From: Oikopleura dioica
Taxonomy: Eukaryota > Chordata > Appendicularia > Copelata > Oikopleuridae
Direction: 5' to 3'
Assembly (NCBI GenBank): GCA_907165135.1
Contig: OU015567.1
Span: 11,165,001 to 11,229,000, forward strand
Length of the DNA: 64,000 nucleotides
Shown here: piece by piece, positions 37,601-47,300 of the stretch
How positions within the stretch are numbered: position 1 is the first letter of the stretch
Layout of the letters: the number at the start of each line of letters is the position of its first letter
The notes under the pieces: model-generated
The model's database searches: none
Told to the model about the DNA's origin: nothing
The model's input: the letters and a program-made list of their open reading frames with translations, nothing else
Translations under genes and position numbers: made by a program

Positions 37601-40600
37601 AAAATTGCAACACGAATTTTTTATTTATGACAACCAGTTTTGATCGTTGCTGCCCAACAAATCAGTCCAGCTTTCATGTTTGATATCCTATGGTGGCGCA
37701 GAGCGAACGGCGCGAGTCAACAGTTGGAATTCCATGAGGGAAAAGACACCAATATAAGTGCCCGCCGAACACCAACTCAACCAGTCAAACGAAAAAGAGG
37801 ACAAAAAAAAATAAAAAAATACGAAATCCAAATTTGGATACCTGACAACTCAACCGACTCTAGATCAAACGAAAAAAGAATAAAAAAAATGATGCCCTAC
37901 AAAGAACTAAACGAGAAACAGATCGACAAAGAGATCAAAAAATACGGCGTCAACCGAGACCTGTGAAACCAAGAGCATATTCAACTACTTTGTTTATACC
38001 AATTTGTAATTTTTATTTTACTGCGTAAAGCGTACTACTAAACCCATTAATTGAAGCCATATGACGAGTGCTTTGATGAACATACTTTTGTCAAAACAAC
38101 TTCGAGGCGATGTTTATCTGTGATTCATTCCTCTGATTTTTAAACTGCATGTTTAAACATTCCTCCCACACCATTTTCTATTTAGCTGCCTACATCCTTT
38201 TTTAAATAAAATTCAATCTTATCATAAAACACCATTGTTGCTTCTTGTGTTACCATGCAATAATTCAATCATTACAAGTGGGCTTCCACAGCCAGGAAGC
38301 ATTAAGTTTACAACAAGAGCAAATAATTACTAACGCCCTTCATTGCTAATAATTCCCAGTTTACTGCGACGTAGAAAACGTAAGGTGATCAATCTCTCCA
38401 ATCATAGCACCCGCGGTTTAGTCGCAGCTAATTCATTTTCACACTAATTTTAATTCTTTTTTGATTCTGAGAGAAAATTTCTATGAATACGGATGATGGA
38501 GGAGCTTTTGAGAATATGTAAAACTGCCATACCTTGACCCATCGCAAAATTCAAGGGAAGTTGTTGACAGGTTATCAATGTTCTCTCCATTGTCGTTCAT
38601 AATAGAAGCGAATAAAGGAACTTCTTGGATAACGAAGTTTCTTATCTTTTGAGTGATTGAATATATAGTTCCTAATGAACAAAGATACCAAAAAAGGGAA
38701 AAGAATTAAATCTAGAGGAGATGAAGATATGGAAAGATTTGAACTCGGAGATCCTTAGAAAAATTGAGTCCAGATTCTTGGCTGTTAGGCAAATTTGAAG
38801 TTGCTAACTTAGAGCTACAGTAGCCATTGTATTGAAGGGAAAATTACTAAGTTGATCTTTATTTATTGTTAATATAAAAACTCTTCTATGATTTCTAACA
38901 CGAATCAGCTTGATCCAAGCCCGTAAGACCTCTGAGTTGATTTTCCCTTTATGAAAGATGCGTCGAGAATCTTAGTATTGCTGAACTACGATAAGTTTTC
39001 AGTAAGTTTACGGCGGAAATTTCCCGCTACTGAAACCATGGAAGAACCCCGCGCGCCGCGATCCTCGAGCGCCCTCGTAAATTTTTATCAAAAATAATTT
39101 ACGCGTTTTTACAAATTCGCACATCACAGAGAAATCAAAGTCTCCGTAAACGATTTCGGGTAACTTTGTCATTTAGAATTATACGGCACCAATAAATATA
39201 AAAAATAACTTATAGATAATAATTTAAACTCAAATTAAAATGAGAAATTTTGAACTTATTTGCCGACTGAAAAAACGGAAACTTTCATCATTTTCCTTAC
39301 TATTCAGTGGGCTAATATTTGGCGCAGTAAAAAATGCCTCACAAATTCCACCTTCAAAGAATTCAACCCGCGCCAAAACGAATCACACATGCAAACAATG
39401 ATAGTGCTCTGAATTTTCTCAGACGGGGCTGCATGACTGTAACACTGTAATAAAACACGGTGAATAAAACATGCAGGACCACAAATGAGTAAAAGAGAAA
39501 CCGAACGTGGTTGATTTGACACCACCTCAAATTTACTCGTCAATTATTTGCCCAGCCTGCTTATGTACTTTCAAACATCAGTCTGAATTTTCGAAAAATT
39601 CTTATTTTCCGATTTAGATTCACATGACGCACAATGATCAGAATTTCAAATAGGCGTTGGAATTCTACTCCGTAACAACTTAATAAAAACAATCAAGGAA
39701 GACCTTCTTGTTAGATAAATAAGAAAGAAAAAGAAGATATATGGCCATTTTTCAGAGGCATTATTGATGTTGCTCGTAAACTTGAGCAACTTTGAAAGGA
39801 GCTCTAATTGTGTTATTTATGATCCGAGGGCGAGACATTATTATTCTGTGATAGATCTCTCAAAGCTTTCGCGAAAAATGCATTCCAATATTTTGTATCT
39901 ATCGAAAAATGCATGATTATTTCTCTACCTGACGAAAGACGCAACATTCTGAGGTTTTAAATTCGATTTTCTCGTCCGCGTCCTCACACGCCTTCTGATC
40001 TGGTCTGATTTACTGGGTCTCTCTGACTGCAAGAGCATCTGTATCTCTCCCATCTTGCAAAGAAAATAACGATATTTACAAAAATTTAGAAGGGAAAAAC
40101 ATATGTTGATCTTTTTTATTTTGTATATGAGTGCGTGACGAGTCCGTGGGGGATCCGCGATGCGGGCGCTCGCGGGCCGTAACAATCGCGGATCCATCGG
40201 CGGAAGACAAGCCAGGAAAGATTATGATACACATTGAGGGATCACCGCTTTAATCCTTGGACAAATCTATCGGAAGTGGAACTAACATAAATTGACGCCA
40301 CTTGTGAATTTGTCTAATTGACGTTACTCTTTTTACCGCACTCATGGACGTCTATTTTCAAATTTCTTTCGAGAAATCATATTTTTTTGGTTCTGAAAAG
40401 ACAGATTTTTTAGTAAAAGGACTCTTCAAAACCTTCAGTAAAGTTGAACTTTAACGTTTCGTTTCTTCGACTGAGCAAACCTTTGATAGTAATATTTGAA
40501 ATTTAAAACTATTCAAATTCAAAAGACCAAAAAATATTTTCGAACGATTCCCATGCCCATATGTTTAGCGCTATTTGCATTTGGGTATTGTCTACCTTTA

Positions 40601-41220
40601 TAAAGCTTCTTGGATAAAGAGAATTGTAGGTTGTCTGGGAAAATATCTCGCTGGTGCTTGCCGGATTCGAGCAAATAGGTTACCGTCGGTGAAAAGAGCG
40701 AAAATAGGCGGATAGAGCTCAAACACCGCTGTCACGCTATTGGTAAAGTTTGTAGTTTTAATTTGACGCGGGAAGCGAGGGGAAGCTCACTCTCTGATGA
40801 GAACTACACGAGGAAGCTTTTCAATCAACTCGCAACGTTTGCGGAGCTGGTACAATACTCCTTTGATTTTTCGCCTTTCAAAACCCAGACCCACCGACTC
40901 TACCCTTTCATACTGAACTTGAACAACCACTCGAGTATTTATAACGGCTTATGATCGCTAGAAAATCAAATCAAATAAGAGAAAGTGGAAAGCACTAGCC
41001 TAGGACCACTATTTTTTCATTTAAATTTTTCACTTCTGTTTCGTGCATAAAAAAATGATGATTTAAACTTACTTTACAGATGATGAAGCCTTCTCAGCGA
41101 TGGAAGAGGGAATCTGAAGATTACCGATGGATGCTCGTTTTCTAAAAGAAATTCGACCAGCGTCAGACTTGCGTCGCTCCCTTAGCATCACGGAGACGTC
41201 CTTTTTAGTTTCCTCTTCAT
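31623..41220 (-). CDS. FHOD: FHOD-type formin (5' end incomplete)
   Basis: An actin nucleator or bundler acting at stress fibres and sarcomere-like structures. Exons: 41220-41073, 37008-35573, 35531-35188, 35110-34881, 34494-34211, 34169-34039, 32776-32651, 32418-32331, 32287-32158 and 31743-31623. Phases are consistent and give about 1012 aa plus missing N-terminus. Exon 2 holds acidic linkers, the Pro-rich FH1 (about 35990-35780) and the FH2 start (TVKLFWTEIR). FH2 continues with VLDQKRSNAINI, IEKILKLLPTEEE, VKVLACLLKIGNHLN and PEVKDTVHKHSLVHHV. The C-terminal DAD is EEMIESLAQASVS plus a basic block (RRSRRSRAG) and LNKGLSPEEMAI, as in FHOD1/3. One FH2 junction (35187-35111) needs a GA-AG intron. 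A coding-like piece (PPAELLEQFNQYDIALQ, about 41550-41480) may be further 5'. The usual GBD/FH3 region was not found. Confidence 0.88.
33066..33911. mobile_element. Non-autonomous TTAA-flanked DNA transposon (MITE-like)
   Basis: GGGTGTCCCCAACGAT at 33070-33085 is repeated in exact inverse orientation at 33892-33907. Both ends are directly flanked by TTAA (33066-33069 and 33908-33911), giving 16-bp terminal inverted repeats with a TTAA target duplication. The 838-bp interior has no open frame of note and contains two similar direct repeats around GCATTAATCGAGAC (about 33187 and 33355). TTAA duplication is the hallmark of piggyBac-type transposases, but the terminal sequence alone does not prove the superfamily. 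It lies in the 1.26-kb intron of the formin gene between the exons at 34039 and 32776. Confidence 0.8.
37326..37333 (+). promoter_or_regulatory. TATA box of the nested small gene
   Basis: TATAAAAA followed by GAGAG, about 82 bp upstream of an ATG at 37408. This spacing suits a core promoter with a roughly 50-nt leader. It lies inside the large first placed intron of the formin gene, on the opposite strand. Confidence 0.5.
37408..37966 (+). CDS. Small unidentified gene nested in a formin intron
   Basis: Coding-like stretches on the plus strand follow the TATA box. They are an acidic start from the ATG at 37408 (MTDYERYTVY, then DDEQELNSQIDEYG), a middle stretch at about 37510-37680 (NMLGLSAEELQTSLNMLL, LSKLQENCNTNFLF), and a basic end at about 37640-37966 (TQPVKRKRGQKKIKKYEIQ, ELNEKQIDKEIKKYG) with stop TGA. 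The stretches lie in different frames and I could not find one set of GT-AG introns joining them. The last frame has no ATG near its start. No family is recognised. Expression from its own promoter is likely, but the exact product is unresolved. Confidence 0.4.
37970..41070. other. Remainder of the 4-kb formin intron
   Basis: Apart from the nested gene the intron shows no supported exon. Several AT-rich and stop-dense blocks are present. Open frames near 40.5-40.95 kb on either strand have no splice or homology support. Confidence 0.4.
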
Positions 41221-41961
41221 CTTTGAGTCGGGTTGAAATGAAAATAATTATTAACTTTTTGACTTTCAGATGACCACGCGGCGATCATATGAGAAATTAA
41301 TATCCGCCGACGGACAAACTCATTTCTGTATGAAAATTCAGCTTCTTTTTTAATACCCGAGTAGAAGTTGCCTTTCACGATGCAAGATACGACTATAATA
41401 ATGATACAATATCCTGGCAGATGTGCTCTTGTTAGACAAGCTAGATAAGCTTTAGCCTTTCATAATCTAAAAGATGTTCAACCCGGCTCCTTCGTTTTGC
41501 AGTGCAATGTCGTATTGGTTGAACTGTTCCAGCAACTCAGCTGGTGGGGGTCATCTGGATCATCTACTCGCAGAAAATTCAGATAAAATTCAAGCCAATT
41601 TTTGTGCGAAAGGGGTGATTTTTTCATTTAAAAAATATGCCGAGAGAGTGGCAGGATAAAGAATAGTGACCAGGTGCGCTACTTTATTAGCTACAAAACC
41701 GGGAATGTGTTACTATAAGAATAGAGCAAATATAGAATAGAGTGACAAAGCGGTCATACATTTGTCGACAGTGAAACTCTCAATTTTCATCGTTTGAAAA
41801 TATATTTTAAAAAAGATTGGTTTACTGAAGACTAGCTCCGGTAAACAGCTATATTCTACCTACAACCGTGTTAGTGCAATTTTAAAATCATCATCATATT
41901 TTGTGTTGTATGATTTTAGTGACTCCGTGCCTTTCGGGCGTATGTAATAGGTTCGATATTC

Positions 41962-42073
41962 ACCTGGTTCGAAGTGTACCTGGTTCGAAGTGTACTCGGT
42001 TCGAAGTGTACTCGGTTCGAAGTGTACCTGGTTCGATATGTACCTGGTTCGAAGTGTACCTGGTTCGAAGTGC
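41962..42073 (+). repeat. 16-bp tandem repeat, seven copies
   Basis: The unit ACCTGGTTCGAAGTGT is repeated seven times without gaps. Differences are few (CTCGG for CCTGG in two units, GATATG in one). Related inverted units (CTTCGAACCAAGTACACTTC) follow at 42104-42137. The TTCGA core and 16-bp period recur at five other places between 55 and 63 kb, on the opposite strand relative to this array. Confidence 0.9.
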
Positions 42074-42176
42074 AAATTTTCGAAGTACTTCGAACAAATC
42101 CCCTTCGAACCAAGTACACTTCGAACCAAATACACTTTTTTCTAAAAGTGGCTCCGACACAATTAAAACAATTTTC

Positions 42177-42303
42177 CCAACTTTTTGAGCACATTTCCAA
42201 CAAATTTTCCAACTTTTTCGAACAGATTTCCAACAAATTTTCCAACTTTTTTCGAACAGATTTCCAACAAATTTTTCAACTTCCTCGAACTCATTTCCAA
42301 CAA
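42177..42303 (+). repeat. Tandem repeat of about 36 bp, three to four copies
   Basis: Repeats built on TTTTCCAACTTTTTCGAACA and ATTTCCAACAAA, with slight length change between copies. It lies directly between the 16-bp array and the 33-bp array and forms part of one repeat cluster. Confidence 0.75.
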
Positions 42304-42313
42304 GAATTCCAAC

Positions 42314-42445
42314 GACAGGGTTCACGCGAAGCGTGCCAATTCCAGCGACAGGGTTCACGCGAAGCGTGCCAATTCCAGCGACAGGGTTCACGCGAAGCGT
42401 GCCAATTTCTCCACTTACAACAGGGTTCACGCGAAGCGTGCCACT
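42314..42445 (+). repeat. 33-bp tandem repeat containing a hairpin, three full copies plus one variant
   Basis: Each unit contains CACGC-GAA-GCGTG, a perfect 5-bp stem with a 3-nt loop, and starts GACAGGGTT. Copies begin at 42314, 42347 and 42380; a diverged fourth starts near 42419. The hairpin is the same type as the single hairpins at 56.05, 59.13 and 62.64 kb. Confidence 0.9.
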
Positions 42446-42560
42446 TTCTCCAGCCGGCCTGCTCAACTTCCTGCTCCGCCTTCCCTAATTCTAATACCCT
42501 CTATTTGTGCGTCTTAATATATACGCGCGCGGAGCGCGCCCCTCCCGAACTTTTTCAACA

Positions 42561-42770
42561 GGTGTATTTTTGGGGAGGGGGTGGGAGGTTGTGGGCGTTT
42601 CCTCAAGGGCTACATTCTCGTGAGACCTGCGGCTTTTTTTGCCCCAATTTTTTATATGTTTGTTATTCGAAGTATAAAAAAAGAGGTGTATTTTTGGGGA
42701 GGGGGTGGGAGGTTGTGGGCGTTTCCTCAAGGGCTACATTCTGGTGAGACCTATAGCTTTTTTTTGTAAT
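42561..42770 (+). repeat. Direct duplication, unit about 83 bp at 124-bp spacing
   Basis: GGTGTATTTTTGGGGAGGGG and the following 60 bases occur at 42561 and again at 42685 with very few changes. The unit is G-rich (GGGGAGGGGGTGGGAGG) and could form a G-quadruplex; that is inference. It completes the 41.96-42.77 kb repeat cluster. Confidence 0.85.
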
Positions 42771-43335
42771 CGTTTTATATTGTACTCAGCTCGAATATTC
42801 TATCTCAAATTACTTTGGCAGAAGTTAGTTGTGATAAAATAATCGAGCAAAATTTTTTGTGGAAGATGCGATTATTAGTGATAGAGTACTCTTATTCTTG
42901 TATTTTTATGTCGACCTTGCTTTGGCAGAAGCGTTGTCGAAAAATTTTTACTCCTTCGCTAATAAATGCGTTCTTTCGTTTTATACTAAGGTCAAAAATG
43001 GGTGCTCGATTCGATTTAGTTCATAAGTGACGGATATTCTCTAATTTTTGCCTAATTTCGCTTTGGCAGAAGCGTTGAAAGGCATTCTCTAATTTTCCTT
43101 CACTTATGCTCTAGATCTATTGGGCGAAGCTAGTAAAATTGGATTTTTCTCGCTCCTGGTGCACCGGCGCTTGTGCGCTCTCATTGGTCCACGTCGGGTG
43201 AGTCATTCTTTCTATAGAAGTTTTCGTTAAATTTAATGAGAATGCCCTTTTTTCTGCTCTCTTGTGTTAGAAATCTCTTTAACTACCTTCTTATCTTGTT
43301 TTTAACTAAATTTATCTTTTTAAGAGTTTTTGGCG

Positions 43336-44277
43336 ATGGATTTAGAGTCAATTTTAGTCAAATCAAACCGTCTCCTCCAGGAAAAAAAAATTCTTGTATG
43401 CAATCCTTTCTATTTATGATATTGATTTTGTTATAGAGTTTCTGTCAAGCTGCGTCAATCTTGTCCTTGCCAGTCAACGTGGTCAAGCGACTCTTTCAGG
43501 ATAATGTTTCAGCCTTTGGTGGTGAGCCTCTTTATTATCTTTCTGGCGAACGCAATAATGCTATTATTTCTTCTGTCGTCAGTGCTCAAGCGAAAGAATC
43601 TGTCTTGCGTGAACTTTCGTCCGTATATTCGTGTCATGTATGGGGTTTCAAGACCGAGAATTATTGTTCGCATGAGCACGAATTTTTCATGTCTGATATT
43701 CCTTCGTCCATTGGCATAAGGTATAAATTCAACTTTACCATTTCTTTTTTTTTTTTATTCAAGATCGAATGATGTACGAGCGTCAATTGTTCCTCCTATT
43801 TCTTCTTCTACTCGGAAGAATACTAATTCTTGGGACAATCTATTTGATGTTATCGGGCCGAATACGATCTCTGACAAGCCTGTGTGGATTCGTAACAAGA
43901 AGACCAACTGTACATATAGGCGGAGAAAGGTCGCTCGGTCTTTAAATAATCCTCGCGCTGTCACCCCTTCTTCAAACGGTTAGTTTTTTTTTTATCTTTC
44001 TACGAGCGCCTGTCATGCTACATTTACGTTTATTTTAGATGAGGTTGCTGAAAATGCCCTGCATGCTGTTTCTACGAACATTCCGAGTTTCATGAACAAG
44101 CCCGATGATGAAAATCATTTTCAAATGCTGTCTACTTCATCCGATTCAAAGCTCGATCGGCCTGGTCGTTTTTCTCGCTTGTTCTCATCGCTTGACTTGC
44201 AGGTGATTCTCCTTTTTTTTTTGTATATTTTTGTTATTTCTTTATAGGAACCTGATCGCGCCCACAATGCTTCATGA
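43336..44277 (+). CDS. Unidentified five-exon gene
   Basis: Exons: 43336-43380, 43437-43720, 43764-43978, 44039-44202 and 44248-44277. They sum to 738 nt, or 245 aa, in frame. The first intron runs CAG|gaaaaa to tatag, a GA-AG intron; the others are GT-AG. Recognisable text includes MDLESILVKSNRLLQ, NVVKRLFQDNVSAFGG and YLSGERNNAIISSVV. The middle is basic (NKKTNCTYRRRKVARSL) and the C-terminal half is Ser-rich. No signal peptide, membrane segment or known domain is seen. It is convergent with the next gene; stop codons are 60 bp apart. The neat splicing argues for a working gene rather than a remnant. Confidence 0.55.
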
Positions 44278-44336
44278 TATGAGAGGTAATATTAAGGGAT
44301 TTTTTGTTTATTTCCAGCTTCAATCATTTTTTTACC

Positions 44337-47300
44337 TTACATTTCTTTCTCGTCAAAATATTCTTTGGTAACATGCGTTTTAGGAAGCTCGACTGTCTTA
44401 TTTTCGTACTTGCTTGGATCGTAGTTCCAGTAGGGCGCGAATCTTTTCTTTTCTGCCTTTCCCACTGCTTTTTCTCTATTTGCCTTTCCGCCGCTTCTTC
44501 TATCTTTGATACTGTTGAGCCATCGCTTGTAGTAGCTTTCGTGGAATGTGCACGGTGGCGTTCCTGCAAACAAGTTACGTTTTTATTAATTGTTAGTAAC
44601 TACCTTCATACGGTCCTTCGTTTTCGTCCATTATTATAATTCTTTCGTATTTTAGACAGCACGGGTCTCGTCTCTCTTCAATTTCTGCTTCGGTCGAATC
44701 CTGCGTGTCGACTCGTCTTAAAAATGTTAGGTTGAATATATCGTTATTTTTACCTTAATACCGACGTCTCTGCTGTCTCCTGACGCGCCTGCGTGCAATC
44801 AATTACCGTTTCTAATTTTATTAATAATAAGTATTTTGATTTGTATCTACCTTGCTGGGACGCGATGAAACTTGTTCTTTCTTGTACTTCTGCGTGTTTC
44901 TTTCGTTCGCTTTCAGTTGTTTGCTCTTTCTGGTCTGCTCTTCTGTCTTTTTCAGATTTATCTTCTTTTTCTCTGGTCTCCTTTTCTTTTGCGGCGAATT
45001 CAGCTGCATTTCTTTCTGCGAGGTTGTCTTGGTTTTAATAATTATCATGTTATATAATCTTATTACCAAAGTTCTCATTGCTGAAGCTTCCCGTCGCAAA
45101 ACTCTGCTGGCTTCCTGGGGTCGAATCTTGTGATGCGATGTTATTGTTCCTTCGGTAGATTAAATCTTAATTTTATTGTATGTAAAGCTTGTTTTGTCTG
45201 TATTACCAAATTCCTCATCATCGAATTCATCATCAAATTCGGCCGTGTCATGTTTTACCTCTGCCGGGGCATAGTTGTTTTGGTGATCAGCAATTTTGTG
45301 GTTAACCTTGTAAGGCTGCAAGTTCTCTGGCGAGGACCTTCTTCCACCTGCGATATCTCTGCGGTAAATGCTATAGAAGCGAGGCTCGAATCTAGGTGTA
45401 GCTCGAGTATTTATTACAAGACGACTGATGCGCTAGGCGCCGGACAGTAAGAGCGCGGCCTCAGATAAAGATCTAACGCCTCAGGATTTGCATCCTCACA
45501 TCCCCCTCAGACTTTAGATGAGGTTCTATGTACAGTAACACGTAAAGAAATGTCTTCGTGTGTAGATTCGTTGCTTGAAGAATATCTCTTCGAAATCGAT
45601 TCACTAGTATTTTTGGCCTTTGTTGGAGGCGATATTGAGCTTTGCAGGCTCGAATCGATTTCTCTTTGGACGAGTAGCGGATTCGACGTGTAGTTGAACT
45701 GCGGAAGAGTCGGCTGGGCGCTTACGCGGCGCGCTTGGCACAGTCAGCGGGGCCGTGGGAAAATTCGTCGGAGTTGAATCGGCGGCGGGCGCTGATTGGT
45801 CGACAGCTCCAGCAATGATTGAGAGCTCATTTTCGGCTTCGCTGAAATCCTCAGAGTTCCGAGAATCTTCAAGGGAAGAATTTGCAGAGACAAAAGTCGG
45901 ATCGACTGATCTCATAGTGGCATCTGCTGGGTAGAGAATCTGATGATCAGAAGAGCTCGATGAAGATGAATTTTGCGGTTCGGGTGAGACTTCTGAGTTT
46001 TGTAGCGGTTGTTTCACCGGAGTAATTGATTGATTCTGCAGAGTTTCTGACGCACTTTTCTCACCTTCTGTACTCTTTTCTGTGTTATTTCTAAGCTGTT
46101 CACCTAGAATTTTCGGAGTACCTATTTCAGCTGATTTCGGAGGCGCGTCGGCAGAATTTCGCGTTTTATGACTCTCATCCCCCTCAGACGGGAAATTCGA
46201 AGGTTTTGCTCGATCTTCGACAATACTCGTCAGATGCTGCCAAATGTATAGTTCCTCGTCGCGGTGAATTCGGTCAACTTGGTGTAAATGTTCGGCACGC
46301 TCATCGGCTGGTACCACATGACCACGATAGACCCAGTCACGCCGTTTTCGGCCATCTTCGACCATGCAAACGGACTCGTTTGACTTGATCAGGCGTAGTG
46401 GACCGACGTACTTCAACCCGGTAGTTTTACCTTGTGAATTCAGGTCTCTTTTTAAATACACAAGTTGACCTTCGGTTAAGGTTGATGGAGGTAGCTTTTT
46501 CTCATTGCGGCGATCCGAATCGAGCTCAGCGGCCATGTTTGCGACTTCAACGAGCTTGGAGACGCGCTCGATCCTCTTACGAACGCTGTTCCCATATTCG
46601 CCTGGATTATCGGCGGCTTTATCAATTCTCGCAGTACCGAGCCAACAGTCTCGTGGAATTTGGCCCGTCGCTTTGGATTTGCTGGCGTTCATCGCCCTGA
46701 GAACATAAGGTAAGCACTGTTTCCAATCCATATTTTCCGAATGGCTCATTGAGTACAGCCCATTTTTCAAGCTTCTATGGCTGCGTTCGACAATGCCATT
46801 GGCTTCTGGTCGCCAAGCACAGGTCAAAGTATGGTCGATCTTGTTCGACTTGAAAAATTCATCGAGTAGAGCATTAGTAAAGTGCAATCCACGATCGCTA
46901 TGAACTCGGTTTGGCCAAAAGTCGTACTGAAGGCATACTTGGGTCAGTGCTTGTGCGGCGGAGAAAGCGTTGTCTTTTCGACAAGGCACTGCCCAAAGGA
47001 ATCTGCTGAAAGCACAGATGATAGTGAGTAGATATTTACAACCACTCGCGGGAGTTTTCATCGTGACGTAGTCAATGCAGAGTATATCACCCGGATGTCT
47101 GCCTTTTCGGACCGTACCGGTCGGTGGAGCTTGAGGTCGGCCATGAGCGCCTTTGACTTTTAAGCATGATTTGCACGATCGTACGTAGTTTAAGCAGTCT
47201 GCATCCATGTTTATCCACCAAAGAAGCTTCAAGTGCTCCTTCATTCGCGGCAGTCCACAGTGGCCTTTTAGATCGTGCGCTCTTTTCACGAAAGTAGATC

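Noticed and set aside
37408-37700. Antizyme-type programmed frameshift gene
   Set aside because: The middle frame does not contain text I can match to the antizyme domain, and the frame relation is uncertain.
39304-40722. Several 60-90 codon frames in the large formin intron
   Set aside because: No consistent splice signals, unusual residue composition, and stop-dense surroundings.
42314-42445. CRISPR-like array
   Set aside because: Units are directly contiguous with no variable spacers, and the genome is animal.
45604-46400. Envelope-like frame after integrase
   Set aside because: The C-terminal tail has no signal peptide, no transmembrane segment and few Cys; it is simply a Ser/Glu-rich extension of pol.
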